A stretch of DNA of 39,751 bases from Anaerolineae bacterium (lineage in GTDB: Bacteria; Chloroflexota; Anaerolineae; Promineifilales; Promineifilaceae): the NCBI GenBank assembly GCA_030425205.1, contig JAUIAP010000052.1:1-39751 (forward strand). Reading direction: 5' to 3'. A model generated the notes under the pieces. That model did not search any database, was not told where the DNA came from, and saw nothing but the letters and a program-made list of their open reading frames with translations. Within the stretch, counting starts at the first letter, position 1; every line of letters starts with the position of its first letter. Position numbers and translations under genes: made by a program. Below are positions 15,733 to 25,500 of the stretch, in pieces.

Positions 15733-18114
15733 ATGTCTCGAATGGGTTGGGAACGTCCCGAAGATTGGGAAGAACAAGAAATCTATGAAGCCGGTGCCGA
15801 TCTGCGTGGGCGGCTGTTCTTTATGCGCTTGCTGGTTGTCGTCGTCTTGGGCGGTTTGCTGGGGCGCGTTATCTACTTACAACAGACGCGCGGCACAAGT
15901 TTGGAGCTGCAAGCGGCTGATAATCGCACGGCCGTATTGACGGCAGACGCGCCGCGTGGCGTGATCTTTGATCGCAATGGTCAGCCGTTGGCCGAAAATT
16001 TACCCCAATTTAATGTGGCCATTACGCTCGACAAGTTGCCCGATGATGAGCAAGATCGGCAGGCGATTTTTGAACGATTATCGCTGTTGACGGGTGTTCC
16101 GATTACAAACACGATTCAGCAGGAGGCGTTGGTTGTTTCGGCCGATCCTGACATCGTCGCCCAGACAGAGCAGTTGGCCGGCCTATACGGCGCCGCGACC
16201 GACGAGACGCTCGATCTCTCTGGCGTGGTAACCGAACTGCCTACCAGCATCATGAACGTTGTCGAAACATATAGCTTCGACCCATTTAATCCCCAAGTCA
16301 TCACATCCAGCATTCCAATCACGCTGGCGCGCATCATCGAACAAGAGTCGGTCTTTATGCCCGGTGTCAGTGTCGAGGTTGCGCCACTGCGCAACTATCC
16401 ATCAGGCGAGTCAACCGCGCACATTATCGGCTTTATGGGGCCAATTCCCGATCTTTCATACGTCGATGTGCTGGGGTATGAGCGCGACGACCGCGTCGGT
16501 CTGTTTGGATTGGAAGCGGCGATGGAGCTAGAGTTGTCGGGGGAAAAGGGGGAGCGCACGATTGAGGTGAACTCGGTACAGCGCGAGGTGCGTCAAATTG
16601 GACTGACCAAGCCACCCGTTCCCGGCTATAACCTCCATCTTTCGCTTGATCTAGAGCTGCAAGAAATCGCAACGCGCATTCTCGAATCCTATATGGTGCG
16701 CCGTCGTCTTGTACCATCGACACGCACTGGCTTTCCCGTCGATCTCGAAATTGAACAAGGGGCTGTCGTCGCAATGGACCCAAAAACGGGGGAAATTCTT
16801 GCCTTGGTCAGTTTGCCGTCATACGACAACAATCGCTTTGCAACTGAGATTCCCGTTGAATACTATCAACAGCTCGCCCGTAATGACTATCGTCCGTTGT
16901 TAAACAATGCCATTGCGGGTCAGTATCCACCCGGCTCTGTTTTCAAGTTGGTCACGGCCGCGGCTGCTTTGCAAGAGGGGATTGTCTCGCCTAGTCGTCA
17001 ATTGGACGCACCCGGCGCGATTAGTATTGCCAACCAGTTTGCGCCCAACGATATTGGGCGTGCGCAGCAGTTTGTCTGCTGGATTTGGCAACAGATAGTC
17101 ACCGATCCAGAAACAGGTCTCACAGAACGTGGATCACACGGCCCTACCGATGTCTATGACGCGATTTCTAAATCGTGCGACATCTACTTCTATAAGGTAA
17201 ATGGTGGCTTTCAGTCAGACGATGGGCGCGAAGTCGTCGATGCGATTGGCAATCAGCGTCTAAAACGCTATGCCAATGAGTTTGGGCTAGGGCTTGTGCA
17301 GGGGATCGAACTACCCGCCGAAGCCCCAGGCAACATGCCCGATGCCGATTGGAAGCAGCGCACCTATGCGGAACCGTGGTCAACAGGAGATGATTACAAT
17401 ACCGCAATTGGTCAAGGCTATGTGTTGGCCACACCGCTGCAAATTGCCAATATGACAGCCGTTGTTGCCAATGGCGGCTTCCTCTACCGCCCCTCCATCA
17501 TTCACCACATGACCGACGACGAGGGCAACATTGTAATTCAGCGCGAGGGGGATCTGCCGATCTTTGCCGCCCCTGGCGAAAATGGCATCCCTATTTTGAA
17601 GGATATTAGTGGTAATCTAATCGACCCATCGACGGTTGATATCAACATCCAGTTTGATGAAGATGGCAACTATATTCGCCCGCCCGATTTGCTCAATTCG
17701 GTCAACGTCGATCAGCAATATCTCGATGTCATCGCCGAAGGGATGCGTCGCGTAAACCTAGCGGGCGGAACGGGTAGCGGTTGGCCTGAACTATTTGAAG
17801 TTGGCACCAATGCTGATGGCGAACCTGAGCGTGTTTACTGGTTAGATACGTGGGGAATTGCGACGGGTGGGAAGTCAGGAACGGCCGAATTTTGCGATAA
17901 TATTGCCATTGAGCGCGACTGGTGCGCGACAGATGGCGGCATTCAGCCCAGCCATGCATGGTTTACCGCCTATGCACCTTTTGATGATCCCGAAATTGTC
18001 GTGGCTGCATTCATGTACAATGCGGAAGAGGGATCACAATGGGCGGGTCCTGTTGTGATTGATGTGATGAAGGCGTACTTTGGCGTTGGGACATTTGAAA
18101 CACTCGCCCCATAA
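15733..18114 (+). CDS. mrdA: Penicillin-binding protein 2 (class B transpeptidase, elongation)
   Basis: 793 residues, longer than the ~630 of typical PBP2. One N-terminal membrane helix (~32-48), a dimerisation/pedestal domain ('APRGVIFDRNGQPLAENLPQ' ~73-92), then the transpeptidase domain. Catalytic motifs: SxxK at S402-V-F-K405 in 'AGQYPPGSVFKLV'; SxN as S481-C-D483 (Asp instead of Asn); KTG as K714-S-G-T717 in 'TGGKSGTAEF'. Extra length lies partly in 'VCWIWQQIVTDPETGLTERG' (~447-466) and in an acidic segment around 580-650 before the KSG motif. It crosslinks peptidoglycan in the lateral wall. Partner mreD is directly upstream; rodA is not in the window. Confidence 0.93.
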   Translation: MSRMGWERPEDWEEQEIYEAGADLRGRLFFMRLLVVVVLGGLLGRVIYLQQTRGTSLELQAADNRTAVLTADAPRGVIFDRNGQPLAENLPQFNVAITLDKLPDDEQDRQAIFERLSLLTGVPITNTIQQEALVVSADPDIVAQTEQLAGLYGAATDETLDLSGVVTELPTSIMNVVETYSFDPFNPQVITSSIPITLARIIEQESVFMPGVSVEVAPLRNYPSGESTAHIIGFMGPIPDLSYVDVLGYERDDRVGLFGLEAAMELELSGEKGERTIEVNSVQREVRQIGLTKPPVPGYNLHLSLDLELQEIATRILESYMVRRRLVPSTRTGFPVDLEIEQGAVVAMDPKTGEILALVSLPSYDNNRFATEIPVEYYQQLARNDYRPLLNNAIAGQYPPGSVFKLVTAAAALQEGIVSPSRQLDAPGAISIANQFAPNDIGRAQQFVCWIWQQIVTDPETGLTERGSHGPTDVYDAISKSCDIYFYKVNGGFQSDDGREVVDAIGNQRLKRYANEFGLGLVQGIELPAEAPGNMPDADWKQRTYAEPWSTGDDYNTAIGQGYVLATPLQIANMTAVVANGGFLYRPSIIHHMTDDEGNIVIQREGDLPIFAAPGENGIPILKDISGNLIDPSTVDINIQFDEDGNYIRPPDLLNSVNVDQQYLDVIAEGMRRVNLAGGTGSGWPELFEVGTNADGEPERVYWLDTWGIATGGKSGTAEFCDNIAIERDWCATDGGIQPSHAWFTAYAPFDDPEIVVAAFMYNAEEGSQWAGPVVIDVMKAYFGVGTFETLAP

Positions 18115-18173
18115 ATTGAAGTTGCAACTCTAAGCAGTCACAAAATCTAATCCCCGTTTACGCTTCCTTCATG

Positions 18174-18179
18174 TATAAT
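18174..18179 (+). promoter_or_regulatory. -10 box and strong Shine-Dalgarno for the amidase lipoprotein gene
   Basis: A perfect TATAAT lies at 18174-18179 within ATGTATAATG. No good -35 is found 16-18 bases upstream. AAGGGAGG at 18222-18229, the strongest ribosome binding site in the window, sits four bases before the ATG at 18234 and settles that start over the in-frame one at 18171, which would overlap the -10 box. Confidence 0.5.
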
Positions 18180-18233
18180 GTTGCCAAATCATGTTGGGAG
18201 TTCGCAAACCACAAACACCCCAAGGGAGGTTAC

Positions 18234-21200
18234 ATGCAGTATCGTAACCATTTCCGACTGCACGTCACATTATTTGTCGTTCTATTGATCGCCGCATGTG
18301 GTGAAAATAAATCCGTCGTCATTGTCCCACCGACAGTCCAGCCGATTATCCAAGTTGCTGAACTACAAACAGATGAATACGCGCTCAACGACAACGTCAA
18401 GTCCCCAGCCGTGAGTCTGGCGGAGGACAACGTGTCAAATGAATCTGCACCGCTGCTGATCGCTGACACCCCATTTAACTATCTCATTCCCGAATGGGAT
18501 GCAGATGTGCCGCTTGGGGCTGAGATTATCATTCGATTGCAAACAGCAACCTTGACGGGTGCATTTAGCGATTGGCAAACGATTGAAGTCAGCCCCGACG
18601 CAAGCGAACCAGCGATTGGGCAGTATTCAGGCTCCGTTGTGGGAACGGGTGAACCTGACCTGCTGCATGAGCGCGTCGCCGTTGAAGTCTCTTTGCTGCC
18701 CAACATTAATGGCGAAATGCCCGTATTACGTCGACTCGCACTGGTCTACATCGACTCATCGGATGGCCCAACGACGCAGGAGATATTGCGTGAAAGTCGG
18801 CGCGTGCATGCTGCCGCAAAACAGCTTCAACAAGCAGGAGGTGGCTATCCTAAGCCCCCTGTTATCAGCCGCGCCCAATGGTGCACGCATACCCGCTGTA
18901 ACTACACAGGCGTGCAATATGCGTCCGTTACCCATTTAATTGTCCATCACACTGTCAGCAACAATAGCACGAGCGATTGGGCCGCCAATGTGCGCGCGAT
19001 TTGGACATACCACACGTTCCAAAAAGATTGGGGTGACATCGGCTACAACTATCTAATTGACCCAGATGGCAACATCTATGAAGGGCATTTGGGCGGTGAT
19101 GATGTGATTGGAACTCATGCAGCAGCGGGCAATCGGGGCGGCATGGGGGTTGCGCTGCTTGGAGAGTTTGGCAGCATTAAACCATCGGCCGCAATGATCG
19201 ATGCGTTGGTCGAACTGTTGGCATGGAAGGCTGATCAGAAAAATATCGACCTGTGGGATTCGAGCGCATTTCTTGGTCTCGATCACGGCAACTTGCACCT
19301 AATTGGACACCGCGATGTCTATGGGACAACGGCGTGTCCGGGCGCGTTGGCACATCATGAGATCGATGAGATTCGCGCACGGGTCGCGGCAAAAATCAAC
19401 TTTATACCAGAGTACACCTACATTGATGACCAAGCTACGGACTTCTCGCTAAGTCAAGCCAATTGGTATGACGGCCCACGACAATGCGGGTTTAATCAGC
19501 ACGCCTATTACACGTTTTCAACACCAGATGCGGCGAGTTCGGTCAATCGCGGTGAATGGCGGTTAAATATCACAGATGCGGGACGCTATCAGGTAGACGC
19601 ATTTATTCCATTTTGCAACACGGGGGAGCCAGATTCGCATCAATCCCCCTATACCATATTTGACAGTACGGGTTCGCGGCAAATCGTGCGCAGTCAAGCC
19701 GATAGCTTAGGCTTTTGGATGCCGCTGGGTGAGTATAATTTCACGCCTACGAGCAACAATTTGGTGCGTTTGGATGATCTAACGACAAGTGAAGATAGAC
19801 ACGTCATCTTGTATGACGCGATCCGCTATAAGCTGCTCGACGTGGCGGCGACCAATTTAAATCCATCCCCCAATGAGTGGCTGACAGATCGCGCCGTCAA
19901 CTTTAGCTGGCGGTTGAGTGCAGGTGGCGCGGTACGCGATTTACGTTTGCAGGTGGCGACCGATCAGGGGTTTGGCAATTTGGTCAAGGACGTGGGATTA
20001 TCGGCCGAAACCACCTCTTCTGTCCAAACCTTCAACCAAGATTACAACATACTTTATTGGCGCATTGTTGCCACCACGTTCGACAATGCCCAGGTAATTT
20101 CCAACCCGACCAACTTCCACATCGACGCAACCCCGCCCGTCTCCACGATTACGCGCATCATCCGCGAGTGTGATGGTCAGTTTTCGTTAATGTGGGATGG
20201 CAGCGATAATTTGAGCAATATCGCGCACTACACGGTCGCCTACCGCCGTCCGTTTGATGGGGATTGGACAACGGTGCTGGCAAACACAACGCAAACGAGC
20301 GTGACGTTTGCGCCACCCGACCAAACCTCGTCGTATCAGTTCCGCGTGCAAGCGGTCGATGGGCGCGGCAACGTCGAGCCACTCAAGCCAGAGGGTGACG
20401 CGACCGATGCGGACGCCATTCCCTGCATCATCGACCCGCCCGTGAATCACACACCCGCTGTCAACGACATCGTCGACGACGCGATCCCAACGTTTAGCTG
20501 GACGATTGGCGTGCCAGCGGCGGTGGCAAACTATCTTGTTGAGGTAGCGACAGATGCGGCGTTTAACGATATTGTTGGCGAGCAGGCGGTTCCCCCATCG
20601 GCCGATTATACCGTCATCCCGTTCGCCCAAGATTATCCACAACTGTTCTGGCGCGTAACGGCAAACACGATTCAAGGCGGCTCGTACACATCAACTCCCA
20701 CACCATTTAGTCTTGACGCGACCGCGCCCACATCGGCCGTCTTCGATGCCCCAAGCCTGCCCAACGGCAACTATCAGCTCCAGTGGCAAGGGGAAGACAA
20801 TCAATCGGGCATTGCGAGCTATACGATTGAATACAGCACGGGTGAGAGTTGGACAGCGATATTCCAGAACACGACGGCGACACAGGGCGAGTTTACGCCG
20901 CCTGCGCCAGACGGATTCTACCTGTTCCGCAGTCAAGCGACCGACCGAGCTGGGAATGTCGAACCAGACAAACCAGATGGCGATTTTGACACGTCGCAAT
21001 CTTGTCCTGCCTTTGCCGACCCGATTGAATTGCAATTCCCTGTTGTCGATGGGTGGCTCAACCGTCGCATCTTCACCTTCCGTTGGGCTGGCACAGCGTC
21101 ACGCTGTGTTGCACAGACGGTGATCGAAGTCGCCAATGACGCCGCGTTTAGCGACGTCATGATCCGCGAGGCGTTTGACGGCGGGCGCACCACCTACACG

Positions 21201-21632
21201 GTCGGATTGAACGAGGGTGAGGCAACGCCGCTTTTCTGGCGCGTTTCACAAACGCTGCTCTCTAACATCAGCACCACGTCGGAAGTACGGCAAATTCGCT
21301 TCGACACTAGCGCGCCGACTTCATCCATTGTCGCGCTCACACGCTTGGACAACGGCGATTTTGAACTGCGAGCCGAAGGCAATGACGGCGAATCGGGCAT
21401 CGCAGGTTATATCTTTGAATATCGTGTTGAAGGGGAAAACAATTGGGTGCGTTGGGCAATTGGCGAAGGCAATACCGCTGTATTTAGACCTGAAGCGGGC
21501 AAAATATACTGGTTCCGCAGCCTTGCAATCGACGTGGCCGGAAATATCCAATCGGCCGATTCTGACGGCGATATTAATTCAGGGGAACCGTTGCCCGTGT
21601 TTGAGCAATACCTACCCGTGATCAGGAATTAG
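18234..21632 (+). CDS. Lipoprotein N-acetylmuramoyl-L-alanine amidase (PGRP-like) with golvesin-like and Ig/FN3-like domains
   Basis: 1132 residues. Lipobox I-A-A-C with Cys22 gives a membrane-anchored exported protein. A beta-rich region (~60-195) precedes a PGRP/Amidase_2 domain (~204-385): Zn ligands are His in 'HLIVHHTVSN' (~237), His in 'IGHRDVYGTTACPG' (~358) and Cys (~368), with a conserved Tyr in 'GYNYLIDPDGNIYEGH'. Next comes a golvesin-like domain (~393-545). Then three or more Ig/FN3-like repeats, each with 'VATDxxFxxxV' or 'VANDAAFSDVM' and followed by a 'TAPTSxx' segment (~545-1120). The C-terminus is 'FEQYLPVIRN'. The protein should cleave the peptide from MurNAc in the cell wall, held outside the membrane. 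It follows mreD-PBP2, fitting wall remodelling. The tandem beta domains could bind wall glycan or extend the catalytic head. Confidence 0.88.
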   Translation: MQYRNHFRLHVTLFVVLLIAACGENKSVVIVPPTVQPIIQVAELQTDEYALNDNVKSPAVSLAEDNVSNESAPLLIADTPFNYLIPEWDADVPLGAEIIIRLQTATLTGAFSDWQTIEVSPDASEPAIGQYSGSVVGTGEPDLLHERVAVEVSLLPNINGEMPVLRRLALVYIDSSDGPTTQEILRESRRVHAAAKQLQQAGGGYPKPPVISRAQWCTHTRCNYTGVQYASVTHLIVHHTVSNNSTSDWAANVRAIWTYHTFQKDWGDIGYNYLIDPDGNIYEGHLGGDDVIGTHAAAGNRGGMGVALLGEFGSIKPSAAMIDALVELLAWKADQKNIDLWDSSAFLGLDHGNLHLIGHRDVYGTTACPGALAHHEIDEIRARVAAKINFIPEYTYIDDQATDFSLSQANWYDGPRQCGFNQHAYYTFSTPDAASSVNRGEWRLNITDAGRYQVDAFIPFCNTGEPDSHQSPYTIFDSTGSRQIVRSQADSLGFWMPLGEYNFTPTSNNLVRLDDLTTSEDRHVILYDAIRYKLLDVAATNLNPSPNEWLTDRAVNFSWRLSAGGAVRDLRLQVATDQGFGNLVKDVGLSAETTSSVQTFNQDYNILYWRIVATTFDNAQVISNPTNFHIDATPPVSTITRIIRECDGQFSLMWDGSDNLSNIAHYTVAYRRPFDGDWTTVLANTTQTSVTFAPPDQTSSYQFRVQAVDGRGNVEPLKPEGDATDADAIPCIIDPPVNHTPAVNDIVDDAIPTFSWTIGVPAAVANYLVEVATDAAFNDIVGEQAVPPSADYTVIPFAQDYPQLFWRVTANTIQGGSYTSTPTPFSLDATAPTSAVFDAPSLPNGNYQLQWQGEDNQSGIASYTIEYSTGESWTAIFQNTTATQGEFTPPAPDGFYLFRSQATDRAGNVEPDKPDGDFDTSQSCPAFADPIELQFPVVDGWLNRRIFTFRWAGTASRCVAQTVIEVANDAAFSDVMIREAFDGGRTTYTVGLNEGEATPLFWRVSQTLLSNISTTSEVRQIRFDTSAPTSSIVALTRLDNGDFELRAEGNDGESGIAGYIFEYRVEGENNWVRWAIGEGNTAVFRPEAGKIYWFRSLAIDVAGNIQSADSDGDINSGEPLPVFEQYLPVIRN

Positions 21633-21642
21633 CTCTGGATTT

Positions 21643-21684
21643 GGCGATAGACGATGGGCGATTAATTGTCCATCGTCTCGCCTT
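21643..21684. repeat. Heptad-phased inverted repeat element E (between convergent genes)
   Basis: Three left units (GGCGATA, GACGATG, GGCGATT) and three right units (AATTGTC, CATCGTC, TCGCCTT), exactly adjacent. GACGATG and CATCGTC are perfect reverse complements; outer GGCGA pairs with TCGCC. The element lies between the stop of the amidase gene (21632) and the stop of the convergent DUF6483-like gene (21687), so it could act as a bidirectional terminator, though no T-run follows on either strand. Confidence 0.75.
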
Positions 21685-21686
21685 GC

Positions 21687-22343
21687 TTAACGAACCCGTT
21701 CCCACAGCTCGTCAAAGCCGTCCTGAACCTCTTCGCGATCCATGTTGCCAATGGCCAGCTCGCTATCTGTCTTTTGGAGCAGGCGTTCGTAAAATGCCAA
21801 CCCTTCCTGCACCATATCTTGTTCAGCGATATGTTCGTTGATCAGTTCCCAAAGCACCTCTTCCGCTTCGTCAAACTGTTGCGTCTTTTCATAGTAGATA
21901 AAGAGTTGATAGACGGTTGGGGTGGGGAGAACATACTCTTCAAGCTGTGCGCTCAGATCGCTCACGGTGCTATCGAGATGGGCGTTGCTCAGGTCAAAGC
22001 CGATGGCTAGTTTGAGACGAATTTGCAAGGCGAGGAGTCGAGAGCGGAAGGCTGCATCTTCGTCAGCGTCATGTTCGTAAATGATCGCCTTGGCACGCAG
22101 CAAATCGGCTAGCATCAGCAGTTCGCCAACGCCGCCTTGTTCACGGGTGCTCAGACGAGCGGCGAGATTATCGGCCGAATTTCCCTCTGCCTCAAATAGC
22201 CCAATCCCGACAAACTCTTGCGCGGCCGCTTCTGCGATTTCACGCGCTTCGTCCACGTCATCTTCGCGCACGCGATTGACCACACGGGCAAAAATCTTCC
22301 CCGCTTGGCGCACAATTTTCATGATGTAGTCGTCTTTGAACAT
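21687..22343 (-). CDS. DUF6483-like helical protein
   Basis: 218 residues, soluble, acidic, almost all alpha-helical. The start 'MFKDDYIMKIVRQAGKIFAR' is the kind of N-terminus found in DUF6483 proteins of Firmicutes and Chloroflexota ('M...DYI.R.I.....'). The latter half reads as TPR-like helix pairs ('LFIYYEKTQQFDEAEEVLWE', ~147-166, and 'GLAFYERLLQK', ~182-192), so it is probably a protein-binding module. No catalytic motif. Function unknown. It lies downstream of the SARP-type regulator on the same strand with a 171-base spacer, which suggests an independent promoter. Confidence 0.6.
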   Translation of the reverse strand: MFKDDYIMKIVRQAGKIFARVVNRVREDDVDEAREIAEAAAQEFVGIGLFEAEGNSADNLAARLSTREQGGVGELLMLADLLRAKAIIYEHDADEDAAFRSRLLALQIRLKLAIGFDLSNAHLDSTVSDLSAQLEEYVLPTPTVYQLFIYYEKTQQFDEAEEVLWELINEHIAEQDMVQEGLAFYERLLQKTDSELAIGNMDREEVQDGFDELWERVR

Positions 22344-22402
22344 GGTGAAAGATTTTAACTATAAGTTTGAAATTTTTTATTCGTCTACGATTAAAAGCTA
22401 AT

Positions 22403-22433
22403 TTGGCATTTTCTGCACTTTATTTAATGCCAA
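22403..22433. promoter_or_regulatory. Inverted repeat upstream of the DUF6483-like gene
   Basis: TTGGCATT (22403-22410) and AATGCCAA (22426-22433) are perfect 8-base inverted repeats separated by 15 bases, in the AT-rich spacer between the SARP-type gene and the DUF6483-like gene. It may be an operator for the latter. It lacks a T-run and so is not a convincing terminator. Confidence 0.4.
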
Positions 22434-22514
22434 TCTGTCGCACCTGATATGCTTCAATCACCCAATGCACATCTATTGTAGCCTGTTTCGGGAAATGAAT
22501 TTTTAGGCGCACGG

Positions 22515-25500
22515 CTAGAGGGACGCACAGAGGTTGCGGATTGCCACATGCGATGGGATATGATGAAGATAGTCGTGTCGCTCAAATGGATCGTCGATGG
22601 CGGCGGCGGTCTGGGCGAGCAAGTTGTTGGCGGCGTGGGCAAGTTCGGCCGAAAATTCGACTTCCAAGCAGGCAACATAGACGCCAATTGGATCGAGCGT
22701 CCCGAATAGATGAGCCGTCTTAAGATGGTTTACGAGCAGTGCGTGATGGTCGCGCACATCTTTGTTTTGCGCATGTCGTGCTGATATCCATGCAGCGCGA
22801 GATTCGACCGCCAGATTCATTTGCCTTGCCTCACTGTGTAATGCGCTGGCCTTTTCAAGTGCGATTTCGGCATTTGTATAGTCGTTTTTTGCAAGGGCAA
22901 TTCGGCCGATAACATCATACGCAATGGCTTGACTGTGGGTGTTGTCAGAGAGTTGCAACGCTTGCTCGGCATATTCAACTGCCTGTTCAAACGCCGCCAA
23001 ACGCCACGTAGCAACCCCTTTCAATGCGACTGTTTCTGCCAGTCGCCGCACCTGCCCGATTTCCTCATATCGCTCGATTGCCGTTTGAAACAGGTGTTGT
23101 GCCGCCATCCATGCACCGCGCCGCAGCGCGACGATCGCTTGCCGTCGCAGGATTCCCGCGATGCGTGTCGGGTTTTTGGTGGCAACAAATGTTTTCTGCG
23201 CGGCTGCATAGCCATCACGCGCCAGATCAAAGCGAAATTGTGCCGAGCGGACATCGGCGAGGTGCGTGTTGAGCAATGCTTCCACATGCACGTTGTCAAC
23301 GTTGCTGACAATTTCTAATCCCGTGACACCCGCACTTTCTGCCTCTGCATACCGATTGAGCATTATCAGCACTTCGATCAAATTGCAGTGACACAACGCA
23401 ATGGTGTGTTGGTTGCCAAGACTCTGGGCAGCCGCCAACGCCTGTTGATGGTAGTGTAGCCCTTGTTCTAACTCACCGATATCTTCATGGCACATTGCCA
23501 AAACGGTATGCGTAATCCGCGTAATGGCAGGGTTGTTGATTATCTGGCTCAACGCGACCGATTTGCGTGCGGCCGTAATCGCCTCGTCCTTGCGATTTTG
23601 ATAGCGAAAGATGTTGCTCGTCCCCATCAATGATTCAGCTTCAACGATAAGGTGATTGCGCCCTTCAACATGTTTCAGGGCAAGTTGAAAGTGCGCCAAC
23701 GCTTGTTCAAAACGGCTGGTACGGCGATAGAGTTCACCTGTGTAGTAGGCCGACTTGCCAGAGAGCCAATGGTTTTCGGCCGATTGTGCCGCTCGATAGG
23801 CGACTTCAGCCGCCTCTAACCCTTGATCATATAGACCAAGCCCAAAGCTAAACCCAGCCAACTCGCAATAGAGGTGCGCGTTGGTCTCATCCGCCGCCTT
23901 CCCATCTAACAAGCGAATCGTTTCGCGTAGTAACGCTTCACCCGCGACCCGTTCGCCCATGCGCTGGATGTAGTTAAAAAATGGCACTTTTGACGCTTGT
24001 AATAAGCTGTCATCGACCGCTTGTGCCGCGAGTCGCCATGCTTGTAAGACATTAGCGTATTCAACATGCAAATAGGCAATCACATCGGCGAAGTCAATCT
24101 GGTTGATTTGGCTTAGTGTTGTGAGATAGTGCGTTCTGAAACGTTGTTCGAGCTGCGTGTGTTCCTGCGTCAGCTTTTCGGCCGAAAATTGTCTTAATGC
24201 AGGATGAAAACCAAACCGCTGCTCGCCCACTCGTTGCACGAGCGAATGGGTCGTCAAGGCGCGCAATTGGTCTACTTCTGCCCCACAGATCGCTTGGACA
24301 GCCGCCATCGAAAAATGATTTGGGAAGATAGCGAGCCGACGCAACAGATCGCGCTGGGACTCGTCTAAGAGACGCCATGAATAGTTGAAAACCGCCCGCA
24401 TGCTGCGCTGGCGTTCTGGCACATCTGCGCGTTGCGCGGCTAAAAAGTTGATATCTGACTGGATTTGCGCCGCGATTTCAGCACATGAAAATTGACGTAC
24501 CCAACCTGCGGCCAGTTCGATTGCCAACGGCATTCCAGCGACCTGTTTGATGATGGTGTGGATGGCACTGGTCGGTTGAAATTCGGCCGAAATTCGCCGC
24601 GCTGCCGCCATAAACAGTTCATGCGCCTCTGCATCGGGCAGCCCAACCACATCGATCAGCCATTCCGCCTGTAACCCCAACGCCTCCCGACTTGTCACCA
24701 CAATTTTTAACTCTGGCAACCCATTGAGCAGGGTGATGATTGGCAACGTCTGTGCAACGATTTGCTCATAGTTATCGAGAATCAGCAGGGTGGGGTTGGT
24801 CTGTAATCGGCCGATCAGAAAGCGCAATCGCTCCGCTGTCTCACGCACGCTATCTGGAAAGACAATTTCGAGCGCACCTGCGATTGCCTGCACGATGTCT
24901 GCATCCGCTGCACCCTGCTCGACAGGGGCCAGTGGGACAAACCAGACCGCCCTTCGTGCTAGCATCCGCTGTCCCAGTTCGACGGCCAGCCGCGTCTTGC
25001 CCATGCCGCCCATCCCTTGCAAGGTCAACAAGCGGCAATTAGGGTTGGACAGTTGCCTAATGAGTTGCTCAAGAAGATCCCTGCGACCGACAAAGGGGGT
25101 ATTTTGACGGGGTAAATTGTGGCGTTTGTGCGCGGTGGGCTGGGTTGTGGGGTCAGGTAGGGTGCCTTTGGCGATTTGGTGGCGCAATTCGGTCGTACTC
25201 GCCGCAGGATCGACAGCGAGTTCCGCTAGCAGCAGGTCGCGCACCGTTTCATAGTGGGCGAGCGCGTCGTTGCGTCGCCCTTGCAGCGCAAGCGCACGCA
25301 TGATGTCCCGCTGCGCTGCCTCGTCAAAGCGATCGATTTCCCCACGCCGCCACGCTGTTTGATACGCTTTCGTATAGTCATTATTCTGAAAGTGCCGCTC
25401 CGTCAATGCATGTAGGGCGCGTAGATATTCGCGCTGAAACCATTCGCGTTTTAACAACAGCCACTCATCGAATTGGAGTGATTCGGCCGTGATTACGGAC

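Noticed and set aside
22403..22433. Inverted repeat considered as a Rho-independent terminator of the SARP-type gene
   Set aside because: No T-run follows the stem on the transcribed strand and the loop is 15 bases.
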